Assembly: GCA_903842345.1 (NCBI GenBank)
Contig: CAIMLR010000014.1
Coordinates: 1 to 64,000, forward strand
Direction: 5' to 3'
DNA: 64,000 nucleotides
DNA from: an uncultured Myxococcales bacterium
GTDB taxonomy: Bacteria; Myxococcota_A; UBA9042
Of the stretch, positions 7,992 to 15,707 are shown piece by piece. The position numbers were made by a program, and so were the translations under genes. The notes below the pieces were generated by a model. That model saw only the letters and a program-made list of their open reading frames with translations, had not been told where the DNA came from and did not search any database. Numbering within the stretch: position 1 is the first letter of the stretch; each line of letters begins with the position of its first letter.

Positions 7992-10900
7992 ATGGACATG
8001 CGAATGACAAACGGCGAGCTGGCAGTGCGCGACAAGCGCTTCAGTTCGGGGCAACTTCTGGCAACGGCGTACTGCTTCCTGATGGTGGCGATGGCGGGTT
8101 GTGACAACGCCCGGGGCCCGCTCGTCGCGGAGACAGACGCCTTCTCCGGCGACGCGGCCGACGGAAGCGCTGACGTGACGCCGACCTTCGCACCAGAGTG
8201 CGGGGCGTGCCACGGCAGCTTGGCGAATCCGGCGCCGCCCAACGCGATTGGCGGCAAGACGGACACGACCTGGCGCGGCGTCGGCGCTCACCAGACGCAC
8301 GTGCGCGGCACCGAGACCAACCACGCGGTCGCCTGCAGCTCCTGCCACAAGGTCCCCACGGGCATTTGGGACGCCGACCACATGGACTCGCCGCAATTCC
8401 GCGCGACCGTGACCTTTGGCGGCGTGGCCCTGTCCGGCGGCGCGACGCCCGTCTACGACCCGGAAACGTTTACGTGCAGCAATACCTACTGCCACGGCGG
8501 CAAGGTGAAGGCACCGGGCAAGAACAGCAAGCCGCTTTGGACGCTTGTCGACAACAGCCAGCGCTCGTGCGACTCCTGCCATGGCGCGCCCCCTGCCGCG
8601 CCGCACCCGCAGACGGGCGACTGCATCGATTGCCACGCTGGCACCGCGGGTCCGAACAAGACCATCGCCAACAAAGCCAACCACATCAACGGCAAGGTTG
8701 ACCTGGTCCTCGGCGTCAACACGAAGTGCGACGCGTGCCACGGCTATCCGCCGGTCAGCGACAAGCACCCAAAGACGACCGAAAAGTGCGCGGGCTGCCA
8801 CGAGACGACTGTCGACGCCGATTCGCTCATCGTCGCCGGCGGCACGCACATGAATGGCAAAGTCGACGTGGCGCTGTCAGCCAGCGCGCCCTGCTCTGGC
8901 TGCCACGGCGCGCCGCCGATCAGCGACAAGCACCCCAAGACGCTCGGCAAATGCGAAGGCTGCCACACGACAACGGTCGACGGCGCTGGCAAAATCGTCC
9001 CGGGCGGCACGCACAACAACGGCAAGGTGGACGTGGCGCTCGGCGCGGACGTCGACTGCAAAGGCTGCCACGCGTTCCCGCCGGTCAGCGACAAACACCC
9101 GAAGACACTGGCGACCTGCGAAGGCTGCCACACCACGACGGTCGATGTGGACAACCACATCGTCAGCAACGGCACGCACAACAACGGCAAGGTCGACGTC
9201 GCGCTTTCCAACAACGCCAACTGCGTGGACTGCCACGTTGTGCTGCCCAACCCGCCGGGCACAGCCAAGCACCCTGCGACCAACGGCGCGACCAACTGCG
9301 AGGGCTGCCACGCGACGACGGTGGACGTGAACAAGCACATCATCCCCGGCGGCGCGCACATGAACACCAAGGAAGACGTGGTCCTCGGTGCTGACGTCGA
9401 CTGCGCGGGCTGCCACGGCTCGCCGCCCGTCAGCGCCAAGCATCCCTTGACCGGCGCGAAGTGCGAAGGCTGCCACACGACGACCGTCGACGCGGATCAG
9501 CACATCGTGGTCGGGGGCACCCACCGCAATGACAAGGTCGACGTGGCGCTCTCCAACAACGCCAACTGCACGGACTGCCACAAGATGTTGCCAAACCCGC
9601 CGGGCAGCGCCAAGCACCCGGTCACGGACGCCAACACCAACTGCGAGGGCTGCCACACGACCACGGTCGACGCGAGCAAGCACATCGTCGCGGGCGGCAC
9701 GCACATGGACGGCAAGAGCGAGGTCGCGCTCGGCAAAGACGCCAACTGCGCAGGCTGCCACGCCGCGCCGCCCAACAACGGCAAGCACCCGATCACGACC
9801 GCGAATTGCGAAGGCTGCCACACGTCGACGGTCGATGTGAACAAGCAGATCGTCGTCGGCGGCACGCACATGAACGACAAGGTCGACGTGGCGCTCTCTG
9901 CCAACGCCGATTGCACCGGCTGCCACGGCGCCCCGCCGGTCAGCGCGAAACACCCGGTGACGAGTGCGGACTGCGCGGGCTGCCACAGCTCGACGGCCTC
10001 CGCGGGCAAGCAGATTGTTCCGGGCGGCACGCACATGGACGGCAAGATCGACGTCGTGCTTTCGACCACCGCGGACTGCTCGGGCTGCCACGGCGCACCG
10101 CCGAACAACGGCAAGCACCCGATGACGCTGGAGAACTGCGAGGGCTGCCACGCGACGACGGTCGACGCCAACAAGCAGATCCTCGCCGGCGGCACGCACC
10201 AGAACGGCAAGATCGACGTGGTCCTCGCGAGTGACGCGGTCTGCAACGCGTGTCACGGCGCGCCGCCGACGACGCCGAATCACCCGGTGACCACGGCGAA
10301 TTGCGAGGGCTGCCACACGACAACGGTCGATGTGAACAAGCAGATCGTCCCGGGTGGAACGCACATGGACGGTACGGTGGAAGTCGCGCTCTCGGCCAAC
10401 GCCGATTGCAGCGGTTGCCACGGCGCCCCGCCGACGGTGAACAACCATCCGCAGTCGACAGCGTGCGAAACGTGCCACGCGCTCACGGCTGGGCCGAACA
10501 AGACGATCGCCAACCCGGCCAATCACCGCAACGGCAAAGTGGACATCAAGGTCACTGCCGCGGCGGATTGCACGGCGTGCCACGGCGCGCCGCCGCAAAA
10601 TGGCAAGCACCCGCAGTTGCAGCCGATCGTCGAGTCCTGCCACCTGTGCCACGGCACGACGGTGGGCGCCGACGACAAGGTGTTGGACGTCGGGACGCAC
10701 GCGAACGGCACGATTGACTTCGCGCTTGTGCCGACGACCTGCGATGCCTGCCACGGGGCGCCGCCGGTCAAACCCGAGCATCCGAAGATGAACAACTGCA
10801 ACAAGTGCCACTCGACGACCGTGGACGCGACGAACACCGGGATTGTGGCGAACGGCACGCACGTGAACGGCACCATCGACATCGTGCTCCCCACGGCGTG

Positions 10901-11423
10901 CGACAGCTGCCATGGCGGCAATGGTTCCGCCGCTCCGCCGCCGGACGTCAACGGCAACACCGACCCGACGCTGCCGACGGTCGGCGCGCACGCGGCGCAC
11001 CTGAAGGGCAACTTGTATTCGGGCGGCGGCATCACCTGCGACACGTGCCACGAACTGCCGACGACGGTGGCCCAAACCGGCCACCTGACGGGCACGCTCG
11101 ACTCGATCAAGTTCCCGAACGGCAAGGCAGTGGCGCCCGGATTGGTGCCGAACTACAACCCGGCGACGTTGACTTGCTCCAACGTCTACTGCCACGGCGC
11201 AACGCTTCCCGACGGCGTGAACACCTCCCCGGTTTGGAACAAGCCCGGCCTCGCTTGCAACAGCTGCCACGGCGTCGCGCCTTCAGTCCTGTCCGGCCAC
11301 CCGTACGTTGACCCCACGTTTGGCACGGTCGCCTGCGCGCTCTGCCATTCCAAGACCGTCAACGCCGATGGCACCTTGAACCTGAAAGACGGCTGGCACG
11401 TCAACGGATTGGTGAACCCATGA
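7992..11423 (+). CDS. Giant 36-haem c-type cytochrome lipoprotein
   Basis: An 1143-residue lipoprotein (lipobox VAMAGC, Cys37) with 36 haem attachment motifs by my count: 34 CxxCH and two CxxxxCH. The latter (CSNTYCH and CSNVYCH) are each followed by a CxxCH, the arrangement known as the CxxxxCH/CxxCH domain of Geobacter cytochromes. Between them lie about 14 tandem diheme units of some 52-60 residues with the pattern CxGCHGAPP...KHP...CEGCHTTTVD...GGTHMNGKVDVAL. The frame stays open from 7455, but ATG 7992 is chosen: it gives a clean lipoprotein signal, has AGGAG upstream and lies downstream of the sigma-54 promoter. Its stop overlaps the beta-barrel gene's ATG. It is probably the outer-surface or extracellular electron carrier of the cluster; filament formation is possible but unshown. 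Confidence 0.95.
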   Translation: MDMRMTNGELAVRDKRFSSGQLLATAYCFLMVAMAGCDNARGPLVAETDAFSGDAADGSADVTPTFAPECGACHGSLANPAPPNAIGGKTDTTWRGVGAHQTHVRGTETNHAVACSSCHKVPTGIWDADHMDSPQFRATVTFGGVALSGGATPVYDPETFTCSNTYCHGGKVKAPGKNSKPLWTLVDNSQRSCDSCHGAPPAAPHPQTGDCIDCHAGTAGPNKTIANKANHINGKVDLVLGVNTKCDACHGYPPVSDKHPKTTEKCAGCHETTVDADSLIVAGGTHMNGKVDVALSASAPCSGCHGAPPISDKHPKTLGKCEGCHTTTVDGAGKIVPGGTHNNGKVDVALGADVDCKGCHAFPPVSDKHPKTLATCEGCHTTTVDVDNHIVSNGTHNNGKVDVALSNNANCVDCHVVLPNPPGTAKHPATNGATNCEGCHATTVDVNKHIIPGGAHMNTKEDVVLGADVDCAGCHGSPPVSAKHPLTGAKCEGCHTTTVDADQHIVVGGTHRNDKVDVALSNNANCTDCHKMLPNPPGSAKHPVTDANTNCEGCHTTTVDASKHIVAGGTHMDGKSEVALGKDANCAGCHAAPPNNGKHPITTANCEGCHTSTVDVNKQIVVGGTHMNDKVDVALSANADCTGCHGAPPVSAKHPVTSADCAGCHSSTASAGKQIVPGGTHMDGKIDVVLSTTADCSGCHGAPPNNGKHPMTLENCEGCHATTVDANKQILAGGTHQNGKIDVVLASDAVCNACHGAPPTTPNHPVTTANCEGCHTTTVDVNKQIVPGGTHMDGTVEVALSANADCSGCHGAPPTVNNHPQSTACETCHALTAGPNKTIANPANHRNGKVDIKVTAAADCTACHGAPPQNGKHPQLQPIVESCHLCHGTTVGADDKVLDVGTHANGTIDFALVPTTCDACHGAPPVKPEHPKMNNCNKCHSTTVDATNTGIVANGTHVNGTIDIVLPTACDSCHGGNGSAAPPPDVNGNTDPTLPTVGAHAAHLKGNLYSGGGITCDTCHELPTTVAQTGHLTGTLDSIKFPNGKAVAPGLVPNYNPATLTCSNVYCHGATLPDGVNTSPVWNKPGLACNSCHGVAPSVLSGHPYVDPTFGTVACALCHSKTVNADGTLNLKDGWHVNGLVNP

Positions 11424-12826
11424 ATGCCCAACACCCAACGAAGCTGCGACAGATTCTGCTGGCCCTGGGACTCGCTGCGGGACTTGCGAGCCACACGGCG
11501 TGGGCCGAGGAGGGCGAGGCGGAAGGCACGCTTCACCTCACCGCCAAGAGCGTGACGACGATCACGCGCGACGTGGTCCCCGGCGCGTTTGACACGACTG
11601 AGCGGCAGATCCCGACGATGCAGATTCTCAATCTGCGCGGCGAGAACATCGCCGGAACCGGCATGTTCGCATACGGCTCAGGCTTCGCGGCGCAGCAAAT
11701 CGCCTCGGGCTCGCTCCCGCCCGCGCGTGCGGCCGATTTGGCGTACGGCTACGTCGGCTGGGACGGCATCGACCACAAGGTGCGCATTCAGGTCGGCCGC
11801 CAGTTTGTCTTCAGCGGCGCGCCGCGCTACGTCTTCATGGACGGCGCCTCAGCCATCGTCCGCCTGCCTGCGAACTTCCGGTTGGACGTCTACGGCGGCA
11901 CCGCGGCATTCAGCGGCTTCCAGCACGAGTTTGACGCGCCAGTCATCGGCACGCGCCTCGCGTGGATGCCGTGGACGGTCGGCCACATCGCAGCGGCGTT
12001 CCAGGACGTCTCGGGCAGCACGGAAGCGACGCGCCGCACGGTCGGCACGGACGCTTCGCTGCGCATCAAATCCGTCACGTTCACCGGCCTGTACGCGTTC
12101 GACCTGCTCGGCCGCGGCATGCAGGAAGCGCGCATCGACGGCACCTGGCGCCCGGTTCCCTGGCTCGGCATCTTCGCCCGCGGCGAAGCGCGCGATCCGC
12201 TGGCCTATTTGCCCCGCAACTCCATTTTCACCGCGTTCGTCCAGCGCACGGACGGCCTGGCGGGCTTGGGCTTTGACATCAAGACGCCCGGTGCGCTCTA
12301 CGGCAACGGCTCGTACGACCGGTACATCATCGGCGACGGCCACTTGGACGGCTACCGCGCGCAGCTCAACGTCGGCCTCAAGCTCGACGACAAGGGCGCG
12401 TACCGCACCGGCGTCACCTACACGCGGATGTACAACGGCGACAACGGCTACGATCAGGCGCGCATCTGGTGCCGCGGCGAACTGCCTTCGCACCTGACCG
12501 CCGCGCTCGATCTGGACAGCTACTATTTCTTCGCGCCGATCCGCGGCGTTTCGCAATCGCTGATGGCGACCGCGGCCGTGCGCTACCAGCCCACGCGTGG
12601 CCTGACGGCGGGCGTGGATGGCCAGGTTTGGACGAATCCCTACTTCACGTCGCAGGCAATGGCGCTGATTTCGGTGACAATCACCGACGCGCTGTTCCGC
12701 CCTGCCCCGGTCGCCGTGGCGCCGCCGCCCAAGAAGGCCGACGACGACGAAGGCCGCGCCGCATTCCCGGCGTCGCCCGGTTTGGCCGTCAATGACCGTC
12801 CGCTCGTCATGCGAGGTGCCCTGTGA
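11420..12826 (+). CDS. Predicted outer-membrane beta-barrel (porin of the cytochrome conduit)
   Basis: A 468-residue protein with a signal peptide likely cleaved after HTAWA. Alternating hydrophobic/polar strands with aromatic girdle residues follow throughout, the pattern of a transmembrane beta-barrel. A Pro/Lys/Asp-rich tail follows, so the last strand may end near residue 430. It overlaps both neighbours (ATGA with the 36-haem gene, GTGA with the 13-haem gene), so the three are translationally coupled. By context it is the barrel that sheathes a cytochrome across the outer membrane, as MtrB or OmbB do. It is shorter than MtrB and I see no clear MtrB motif, so family membership is inferred from context. 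Confidence 0.8.
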   Translation: MNAQHPTKLRQILLALGLAAGLASHTAWAEEGEAEGTLHLTAKSVTTITRDVVPGAFDTTERQIPTMQILNLRGENIAGTGMFAYGSGFAAQQIASGSLPPARAADLAYGYVGWDGIDHKVRIQVGRQFVFSGAPRYVFMDGASAIVRLPANFRLDVYGGTAAFSGFQHEFDAPVIGTRLAWMPWTVGHIAAAFQDVSGSTEATRRTVGTDASLRIKSVTFTGLYAFDLLGRGMQEARIDGTWRPVPWLGIFARGEARDPLAYLPRNSIFTAFVQRTDGLAGLGFDIKTPGALYGNGSYDRYIIGDGHLDGYRAQLNVGLKLDDKGAYRTGVTYTRMYNGDNGYDQARIWCRGELPSHLTAALDLDSYYFFAPIRGVSQSLMATAAVRYQPTRGLTAGVDGQVWTNPYFTSQAMALISVTITDALFRPAPVAVAPPPKKADDDEGRAAFPASPGLAVNDRPLVMRGAL

Positions 12827-13941
12827 TTGGCAAACGATTTTCCTCCCGCGCGCTCCGCGCCATCGTCCTGGGCGTCCTGCTCGTCAGCGCGTCCGCGTGC
12901 GCCTACCTCGTGGGCCCGTGGAGCGGCGTGGCCGGAACGCAAAGCAAGCGCGACGTCATCACGTTCTCGCACAACCGCCACATCGTCAAAGAGACCGTCG
13001 GCTGCGCCGATTGTCACGGCGACATGGCGACCAACGAAAGCCTGGACGCCAAGCGCGCGATTCCGCACGAAAGCCGCTGCATGGACTGCCATGACAAGAA
13101 AGACAACTGCAAGATGTGCCACGCCAATCCGGAACAGCCGGTGACGCTTGTCGACCACCGCATGGAAGGCATGGTCTTCTCGCACAAGAACCATCTGGTT
13201 CGTTCGCTGCCCGGCGACGCCTCGCCCGTGACGTGTGAGACGTGCCATGGCGACATCAAGGATGCGACGCGCGTCTCCGACAACACCCGGCCCGGAATGC
13301 TGGAAGCATGCAGCAAGTGCCACCAGAAGGACTTTGGCCGCGAGAACTGCACGCTGTGCCACAAGCCGGGCAGCTTGGGCGCGCAAACCTCCAACCAGAT
13401 TTGGGACCACGGCGGGGACTGGCTGCGCCGCCACGGCAGCGCCGCCCGTACCAGCGACGCGGTATGCGCGCACTGCCACAAGATTGACACCTGCGCCGAC
13501 TGCCACAGCCGCAGCAACGTCCCGATCCGGCCGTCGCAGTTGAAGCTTGACCGCCCTGACTCGCTCGCGCACCACCGCGGCGATTGGCTGTCACGCCATC
13601 CGATGGAAGCGCGTTTGGACAGCAAGTCGTGCCAGACCTGCCACCAGTTGAGCTCGTGCCAGCAGTGCCACGACCGCATGGGCGTGGGTCAAACCGGCGC
13701 GCTGGGCAGCAAGAACGGCCCGCACCCGGCCGGCTGGCTGCTGCGCGGCAGCGGCGAGAACCACGGCGATGCCGCGCGCCGCGACGCCGTCTCCTGCGCT
13801 GCGTGCCACGACCGCGGCGCCGCGTCCAACTGCGTCACGTGCCATCGCGTCGGCGCACCGGGCGGCAATCCGCACCCGCCGGGCTGGCAGAGCAACCAGG
13901 ACAAGCTGTCTGCGCCTGCTTGCACGCCCTGCCACCAGTAG
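12823..13941 (+). CDS. 13-haem c-type cytochrome
   Basis: A 372-residue protein that appears almost wholly haem-binding: 13 CxxCH motifs spread over about 320 residues with many extra His for bis-His ligation. The N-terminus has a signal sequence ending SASAC, which could be a weak lipobox or a normal cleavage site. The GTG start overlaps the barrel gene's stop. A probable role is the periplasm-facing partner that threads the beta-barrel and feeds the 36-haem protein, as MtrA/OmaB-type cytochromes do. That role is inferred from operon order and haem count, not from a diagnostic motif. Confidence 0.9.
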   Translation: MIGKRFSSRALRAIVLGVLLVSASACAYLVGPWSGVAGTQSKRDVITFSHNRHIVKETVGCADCHGDMATNESLDAKRAIPHESRCMDCHDKKDNCKMCHANPEQPVTLVDHRMEGMVFSHKNHLVRSLPGDASPVTCETCHGDIKDATRVSDNTRPGMLEACSKCHQKDFGRENCTLCHKPGSLGAQTSNQIWDHGGDWLRRHGSAARTSDAVCAHCHKIDTCADCHSRSNVPIRPSQLKLDRPDSLAHHRGDWLSRHPMEARLDSKSCQTCHQLSSCQQCHDRMGVGQTGALGSKNGPHPAGWLLRGSGENHGDAARRDAVSCAACHDRGAASNCVTCHRVGAPGGNPHPPGWQSNQDKLSAPACTPCHQ

Positions 13942-13958
13942 CGCGACGCCGGGAAACT

Positions 13959-13984
13959 ATTTTGGCCGCGCCCCGCGGCAAAAT
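13959..13984 (+). terminator. Possible terminator after the cytochrome operon
   Basis: An inverted repeat, ATTTTG(G)CCGCG ... CGCGGCAAAAT, with one bulged G, starts 18 bases after the 13-haem stop codon. It has A/T-rich outer pairs, so it could end transcripts from either side, but it lacks a clean T-run. Confidence 0.45.
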
Positions 13985-14009
13985 CCGCGAATCCACGAAC
14001 ACCAAGTAC

Positions 14010-14027
14010 GGGGGCGAGCTGGCCCCC
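14010..14027. terminator. Strong GC hairpin, possible second terminator
   Basis: GGGGGC-GAGCTG-GCCCCC is a perfect 6-bp stem with a 6-base loop in the convergent gap. No T-run follows on either strand, so rho-independent termination is doubtful. It may protect a 3' end. Confidence 0.35.
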
Positions 14028-14179
14028 TGCTCGTGGGCGGATCCTCGGCGTACGCGAGGCCCTGACACGAGCCCACAACTGGCTACCGGGCGACTGGGGC
14101 GATCTGCCTCAGCCAACCAAGGTAGGGCGGCACGACGGCATCGTCGTGGGTCCGCGCGAATTCCCGGTCGCAACAAGCG

Positions 14180-14275
14180 ATTTGGAGTTCCAGGGGGTGG
14201 TGCGCCCGGCGCAAGCTGGGTGCGCGGCGGGGGAGGCTTTGCTGGGGCTGCGTGGAGGCCCGGCGCGAAGGCCGA
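14180..14275. repeat. Intergenic repeat family 2, copy B
   Basis: This is the counterpart of 117-199. It has the same CCGGCGCAAGCTGGG core, G-rich block and terminal GGCCCGGCG...GAAGGCCG segment. It ends about 30 bases beyond the stop codon of the sigma-54 regulator, the same side as copy A relative to glyA. Boundaries are approximate. Confidence 0.4.
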
Positions 14276-14306
14276 CTAGCGCCCGCGGCGACAAGAAACA
14301 AGCGAA

Positions 14307-15707
14307 CTACGTCCGATTCATCTTGCTCTGGAACGTCGTCCGCGCCAGACCCAGAATCTCGCCCGCTTTGGACTGCTGGCCGCCCGCCCTGCGCATCGCC
14401 CACTGGATGAGCGCGTCTTCGACGCGGTGCACAAGCTCGGTCATGGGGACCGTTTCGCGCCCATCCAAGTGCAGGGTAAAAAGCTCGCCCGACGGCTCCG
14501 CCTGGACGCCGCGCAGAAACGCCGGCAGCTGGTCCGGCCCAATTGCGCCGTCTGCGCAGAGGGTCGCGGCTGACTCCATCGCGTGCCGCAGTTCACGCAC
14601 GTTGCCGGGCCAGCCATAGCGCCGCACCAGGCCCGCCGCCTCGGGGGACAGCGTCGGCTCCGGCTTGTTCGATTCGTGGGCAAAGCGCTGGAGGCAATGC
14701 TGCGCCAGCAGGAGCACATCCTCACCGCGCTCGCGCAACGGCGGGAGGCGAATTTCCAGCGCCCGCAGCCGATAGAACACGTCGTCCCGGAACCGGCCCT
14801 TCGCCACCGCCTCGCCCAGATCGACTTTGGTCGTCGCGATCACCCGCACATCGACCGTCACTTCGCGGTTGCCGCCCACCCGCTGGAACGAACCTTCCTG
14901 CAACGCGCGCAGCAACTTCACCTGCAAATTCAGCGGCAGATCGTCCACATCATCCAGCAGCAACGTCCCCTTGTGCGCGCGCTCAAACGCGCCCTGCCGC
15001 ATCCCCGTCGCGCCCGTGAAGGCGCCCTTCTCGTGGCCGAACAGCTCGCTCTCCGCAAGTTCGGTCGGAATCGCGCCGCAGGGAATCGGCACAAACGGAC
15101 CCATCGCCCGCGGCCCCGCCTCATGCAGCGCCCGCGCGACGACTTCCTTGCCCGTCCCCGTCTCCCCGGTAATCAGCACCGGCACGGCGTGCGCGGCAAA
15201 CGTGTGCACAAGCTTGACGACCTGCAGGATCTGCGGCGACTGCCCCAGGATCCGCCGCGACGCCGCGTCGGTCTCCAGCAGCGTTCGCAGGTTGGAGACC
15301 TGCTTGCGATAGCCGCGCAACTGCGCCAGCGTTCGCAGCCGCAGCTCCAACTCCTGAAAATGAAATGGCTTGGTCAAGTAGTCGGCCGCGCCGTCCTGCA
15401 TCGCCGTGACCGCGGTCTTCACGGTGCCAAACGCGGTCATGACAATGACGTCAACACCTGGATAATCGGCGCGAATCGCCCGCAGCAGCTCCAGGCCGTC
15501 CATGCCGGGCATGCGGAGATCGCACAGCACAACGTCCCATTCGCCCGCCGCGAGCAAATCGAGCGCACGGTAGCCGTTCTCCACCGCATCGGCCGGGAAC
15601 CCCGCGTCGTGCAGTTGCCGCATGGTGGTTTCGCGCACGAGCCGGCCGTCATCGACGACCAGAACGCGCAGTGGTGTTCCCAGATGCCCAGACGCGCCGT
15701 CGGTCAT
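14307..15707 (-). CDS. NtrC-family sigma-54-dependent response regulator
   Basis: A 466-residue enhancer-binding activator. The receiver domain has D19-D20, phospho-acceptor D63, T91 and K113. The AAA+ domain has Walker A GETGTGKE (about 181-188), the sigma-54 contact loop GAFTGA (about 228-233) and Walker B in GTLLLDD. A Fis-type helix-turn-helix ends the protein (GGQQSKAGEILGLARTTFQSK). The ATG overlaps the kinase stop (ATGA), so kinase and regulator form a coupled pair. Sigma-54 promoters occur at both divergent cytochrome operons and at the monohaem cytochrome gene, so these are the likely targets, with TGCCGA-N4-TCGGCA as candidate enhancer site. Confidence 0.96.
   Translation of the reverse strand: MTDGASGHLGTPLRVLVVDDGRLVRETTMRQLHDAGFPADAVENGYRALDLLAAGEWDVVLCDLRMPGMDGLELLRAIRADYPGVDVIVMTAFGTVKTAVTAMQDGAADYLTKPFHFQELELRLRTLAQLRGYRKQVSNLRTLLETDAASRRILGQSPQILQVVKLVHTFAAHAVPVLITGETGTGKEVVARALHEAGPRAMGPFVPIPCGAIPTELAESELFGHEKGAFTGATGMRQGAFERAHKGTLLLDDVDDLPLNLQVKLLRALQEGSFQRVGGNREVTVDVRVIATTKVDLGEAVAKGRFRDDVFYRLRALEIRLPPLRERGEDVLLLAQHCLQRFAHESNKPEPTLSPEAAGLVRRYGWPGNVRELRHAMESAATLCADGAIGPDQLPAFLRGVQAEPSGELFTLHLDGRETVPMTELVHRVEDALIQWAMRRAGGQQSKAGEILGLARTTFQSKMNRT

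Larger units (their letters stand above)
13942..14306. other. Convergent intergenic region with hairpins
   Basis: There are 365 bases without a gene between the convergent 13-haem cytochrome and sigma-54 regulator genes. It holds the hairpins at 13959-13984 and 14010-14027 and copy B of repeat family 2 (14180-14275). No frame here reads like protein. Confidence 0.6.

Noticed and set aside
8700-10900. Regular repeats with about 160-180 base period, considered as a CRISPR or satellite array
   Set aside because: The repeats stay in frame and encode paired CxxCH haem motifs; they are protein repeats.
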